Assembly (NCBI RefSeq): GCF_037975245.1
Contig: NC_092576.1
Coordinates: 39,953,611-40,017,610, forward strand
Length of the DNA: 64,000 nucleotides
Direction of reading: 5' to 3'
Source of the DNA: Apostichopus japonicus
Lineage: Eukaryota; Echinodermata; Holothuroidea; Aspidochirotida; Stichopodidae
Under the pieces are notes generated by a model, which saw only the letters and a program-made list of their open reading frames with translations, did not search any database and was not told the origin of the DNA. Position numbers and translations under genes: made by a program. Position 1 is the first letter of the stretch, and each line of letters opens with the position of its first letter. Positions 59,911 through 64,000 of the stretch are shown here, in pieces.

Positions 59911-60020
59911 GCTAAACATACTTCTTATAACCTTATAGTTATACATCTTATATCCTTATAAATGAAGCTAAACATACTTCTTATAACCTTATAGTTATAC
60001 ATCTTATATCCTTATAAATA
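59911..60020. repeat. two-copy 52-base tandem duplication
   Basis: AAGCTAAACATACTTCTTAT...CATCTTATATCCTTATAAAT occurs twice head to tail, nearly identical. The hAT MITE is inserted at its end. Confidence 0.85.
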
Positions 60021-60023
60021 AAA

Positions 60024-60654
60024 TAGGGATGCACCGGATATCCGGTCCGGCCGGACTATCCGGCCGGATAGTGAGAAATTATCCGGTTCCGGCCGGATAT
60101 TTTTCAAAATCCGGCCGGATCTTTTTCAAAATCTGGCCTGAATCATCCCTTAAAAAGGTGTTGGTATTAACTTAAATCAATGTTAACTATTTCCAAAAAT
60201 TAATAAAAACATTCAAAGTAAGGAAACATTAGGTTTAACATGTTTAATTTAATTTTCTCAATGGTCTGACCCACTGTTTCTAAAGATCAACCAAAAAAAT
60301 ACAACTACTGTAATTATATGAAGCTATATACAACAAATAAAGTTTGCAGTGAAATCATTTCTTGCAGCCTTCATCAGTTTAATATTGTAGTTATTTTATT
60401 AAAGAATGTAGATTACACCACTTCAAGTCATATTTAATCTCATAAATGGGGTCTTAATTTCACCTTCTTTGTAATATGCATATACCTCACCTAAGATTTG
60501 CTCCTTGTTTCATACTTCTACTTCTTATTAATGATTTCTTTTGTGTAATGAAAAAATCCGGTTCCGGCCGGATTTTATCCGGCCGGATTTCACGTACTAT
60601 CCGGCAAAATCCGGTTCCGGCCGGATCCAAAAATTTGGATCCGGTGCATCTCTA
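60024..60654. mobile_element. hAT-type MITE with CCGGCCGGAT-rich ends
   Basis: The ends TAGGGATGCACCGGAT and ATCCGGTGCATCTCTA are near-perfect inverted repeats, of the GGGATGCACC type seen in many animal hAT elements. The flanks AAATAAAA and AAATAAAC are an 8-bp target duplication with one difference. Both subterminal regions are packed with CCGGCCGGAT. 631 bp with no ORF, so non-autonomous. Confidence 0.88.
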
Positions 60655-60784
60655 AAATAAACATAACCTTATCCAATTTTTATAGTCTTATAAAAGTTGT
60701 GATGCTATGGCTGGCTCCTCTTTTATACATACTCCAGTGAAAATAAAATGTGATAGATTATAAGTTTTGTTCTTAATTCTTTCT

Positions 60785-60803
60785 TTTTTTTGGGGGGGGG
60801 GGG
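60785..60803. repeat. T/G homopolymer run
   Basis: TTTTTTT followed by about 12 G. Confidence 0.85.
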
Positions 60804-61385
60804 TTAAAGAAATATACCAAACAGGCTGTTAATTCATAATGATGCTTCGTTCTAGATATGCACAATATACACTCTATTCCAAACTAATAGTTGTTGTATT
60901 ATCCCATTCACATTATGTTAAATTTATGGAGTCACAGTTAAAATATAAGTTGGAAACTTAAGTTAAAATTAAAACACACTGTAAGGCAATCGAACAAACT
61001 TACTGTACCCTGGCCCAAAACTGCCTGAACACCACCAGTACAATGCTAATGTGGCCAATACTAAATGTAGGCCTAATATAGGATGCACTACTGTAGGCCT
61101 AGCCTAAACTTGTAAACACAACAATGTGTATACGTAATTATACAAAAATACCTGATGGGCAATCAAACAAACTTATCATGACTCTTGCTCTGAAAAACTA
61201 CCTGAACAACAGTACAATCCTTAAATTGATATTACTAAAACCATGGAGCTATAAACAGACGAAGTCCTAATATAAATTAAATGCAGTACGACAATGTGTA
61301 TGAAATTAGTGTGCAATAAATTTTGAAAATTGGTCGCGAGGGTGGCCATTTTCGTATATCTAACATGTAGCTGCCATGAGTCCTA

Positions 61386-61516
61386 ACCAATCTGCTACAA
61401 ACCAGAATTGGAGGCGGGGCTTGAGTCATTGCCAATCTGCTACAAACCAGACTTGGAGGCGGGGCTTGAGTCATTGCCAATCTGCTACAAACCAGACTTG
61501 GGGGCGGGGCTTAATT
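61386..61516. repeat. 45-base tandem repeat, three copies
   Basis: CCAATCTGCTACAAACCAGA CTTGG.GGCGGGGCTT recurs three times. GC-box-like GGGGCGGGGC occurs once per unit. Reading frames across it are by-products. Confidence 0.9.
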
Positions 61517-61809
61517 ATCAAAAACAAGGAAACAAACAAGTTTTGGAGCGTGTGCAAAAAAGCCTTGGTTCAATGGTTTTTCAGAGGGATTTGGCCAAAT
61601 TTGGACATAAATCGGTGAAAAAGTCATGGAATGAGATACAATTCTGGAATAAAAAATAGTAACTTTTGTTGGCCTATATGATATATGCTTGCTCTGGAAA
61701 TTTCAGAGAAAAAGAACTTTGTATGAAGACGCTGAAAATTTTTTAAGAGAAGAGAGAGTCCCACTTACTGTTACAATATCTCTATACATGTAATGTATTG
61801 AGATAAAAA

Positions 61810-62132
61810 CAAGAGCATCAATGACGCAGTATCTCAATACTGGAAGTTCTAATTTCGATTCCTAGTTTCATATCTTTGTTCTGTCTCTACAATTTTCAAT
61901 ATCAATCATGGTACAACAAATACAGAACTTGCATTTACGCTACTCTGCAACGAAAAGTCTCTGCAGGTTACACTTCATTCCTGCGAGTGTTGCCTTTAGC
62001 GCCCATTGCCTGTTTGTCGAGAGAACAGCGTTGCAAGGTTTATTAATGTCATAGAATATTTAAGAACTTGTTTTTTATGTGATATCCTTCATCTTGGGTC
62101 AGTCTCTGTTGGACTTTTTGGTCATATAGTTT
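61810..62132. repeat. dispersed repeat copy 2 (longer)
   Basis: Near-identical over the first 98 bases to copy 1 and sharing the TTTTTGGTCATATAGTTT end, with a central block absent from copy 1. No coding capacity. It could be a SINE-like or duplicated intron segment. Confidence 0.7.
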
Positions 62133-62139
62133 ATGATGT

Positions 62140-64000
62140 ATCAGGTTCCTAGACATCAATCAGCTCTTCGTGATGAATTGAAAAGTATTTTTGGATACGT
62201 GAAATGTACATCTTATGTAGGAACCTCTTGTTAATTTTTCTTCACACTGGTGAATATGAATGTACGATTTAGTGCAAAAAAATATTACAAGAAGTTGTTT
62301 TTCTAGGTTAATCAAAGTTTATTGAATCAAGGCAATGCATGAAATGGCGTGAAAAGTTCTGAATTAAATTAAGAAGTCCAAAAAGTTACTATATCCCAAG
62401 TGCCCACATAGGAGAATCCAACCTGCAGATGCAGAAAGAGTCCTGAAAATGAAAGAAAACAATAATAAAAACAGAACGTTGGATAATAGGAGACAATATA
62501 TAAAGTCACATGACGAATGACTTCACATTGCTTTTAAATGCAACAAGCCCATATTACATAACACGTTGTAGTGGAACTTGTAAATGCATTTTCTCTCTGA
62601 AAATGACAGAAACATACAGCATTACAGGGTGGAGAATTTCAAAACAAAGTGAAATAGGCACATGCACAACCAAAAACCAAAAAAAAAAAAAAAATAACTG
62701 CTATATGAATTCACAAACAAAAGAATACTGACAAAATGCGTTGCAAACACTGTACGAAAATTCAGTGCACACTTATCCATTGGGCAAAGTAGAGAACCAA
62801 TGTTAAATTGTCACTGACTCGACCAACCTGTAATGTAGCCTACAGTACTTTATCCACAATTAGCAGGTGGGCCTATGTATCTGGGTACACCAGATAAAAT
62901 CACACAAGGTAAAGCTATACTTAGTACTAACCAGAGCCGACCAAGGCAGTACTTTTTTTTAATATAAGCTTATTTAATTTTCAAGTACTATTATATGTAT
63001 AGTAAAGGCTTCATAACTGACGCACCCCCGTAATTGACGCACCTTAAATTATTACTAGCAACGATACAGCAGGCCACCTAAACTTTTTGCAGTCAAGCAG
63101 AATTACATATTTCATGATTTTGAATGCATTTGCTGACCAAGTTGTGGTATTTTTTAAGCTTTTAACATCCTCCCCCAAGTTTTGCACGTTTTTTGGCCAA
63201 TTGGAAATCTTACACCCTAAAAATTCCCAACATTACCTCAATATGATAACACTACTCTCTGGGACATGACCTGTCTGAGCTTAGAGGCTCAGAGTCAGAG
63301 CATAGCAAACAGGGGTATGAAAGAACTTGGCACGGCAGACATTTTGTGGTCAAATTCTGCTGAATTGTACGATGCATAAGCACAGAAACTTAAATATTTT
63401 GAGATCAGAACATTTCTGAGGAACTACACATATGAAAAACACATACAGTTGAGTAATTTGGATTTTTCCTTGATATATATCATTGATCAAATCCTTAAGT
63501 GCATCAATTATGAGCCCACCATGCTACTGGGCATGAAGGTATTGCCAGTGCTGAAAACCACCAGTGACAGTTCTAGTCAGAAGTAAACTAATAATACCAG
63601 CATAGGCTTAGTATTGTGTAGTTGTACTATCACTACCCTACTACTAAGTGCTTAAGTCCTCCAAAATTCAAGGCAACCACATTGTATTCCTAAACGATGT
63701 CTTGAAAGCAAACATATTCATAATTCATAAACACACGGTCCCGTAATATGAGTACACTGCACTATAGAATACTTAAAACTACAACCCTAGGCTACACACT
63801 ATGGTAACGTGCATATACATGTACATATGCAATTAACCACGATAGGATACGTTGATGCCCGTTTACAAGTGCAACCTTAAAAAATGTCACTTTAAATCAA
63901 CCCAGAATGCTGGAAAAACTCCGAATTTAGCCTCAAATCATTGTTTAACTTGTTTTAAACAATCGACCGGACGATGGAGGTGGTACTTCCTTGAAAACGG
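62140..64000. other. no gene recognised; upstream flank or 5' intron of the receptor gene
   Basis: I looked for a minus-strand signal-peptide exon ending in phase 1 and did not find a convincing one. It holds poly-A at about 62,680 and a doubled TGACGCACC at about 63,018-63,042. Confidence 0.4.

Noticed and set aside
61277-61659. Overlapping frames with repeated residues on both strands
   Set aside because: They are translations of the 45-base tandem repeat at 61,386-61,516.

Overview
This is animal nuclear DNA: AT-rich, intron-dense, full of decayed transposons, with canonical GT-AG splice sites and AATAAA polyadenylation signals. The NACHT family seen here, the repeat types and a divergent mitochondrial ribosomal protein gene suggest a marine deuterostome, most likely an echinoderm (possibly a sea cucumber). 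That assignment is inference.

Layout. 1-3.4 kb is a transposon graveyard: Gypsy integrase and pol-tail fragments, a candidate LTR, and a DIRS-like reverse transcriptase and tyrosine recombinase. 4.5-9.8 kb holds tandem repeats and two tRNA-derived SINEs. 9.9-12.3 kb (+) carries a host gene recognisable as MRPS21 (bS21m). 14.4-19.1 kb is a broken hAT element containing a second insertion, a 772-bp foldback element with a 6-bp target duplication. 19.3-22.9 kb is a decayed, 3'-truncated Gypsy element.

From 59.4 kb down to about 25.0 kb the minus strand carries one long host gene that I assembled exon by exon; all splice phases agree. It encodes three Ig-like domains, a transmembrane helix, a short cytoplasmic linker, a 22-nt microexon, a NACHT NTPase exon and a C-terminal region built from a duplicated multi-exon module, about 1,185 residues without the missing 5' end. 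It predicts a cell-surface Ig receptor fused to an NLR-type NTPase, a candidate innate immune receptor.

One intron of that gene (44,649 to 29,641) contains an almost perfectly preserved EnSpm/CACTA-like DNA transposon, 30,392-41,226. It has CACTCTAAAAA termini, a TA target duplication, subterminal ACCAGGA repeats, an intact zinc-finger transposase ORF of 828 residues, and an intact ten-exon gene for a 506-residue SAM-domain protein. The transposase ORF lies inside an intron of the SAM gene, on the same strand, and SAM exon 1 can splice in frame to either. This recalls the tnpA/tnpD arrangement of maize En/Spm.

Other introns and the upstream flank carry LINE fragments, a second foldback element, a hAT MITE and several tandem repeats. 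The 5' end of the receptor gene, with its signal peptide, was not found and may lie beyond the window.
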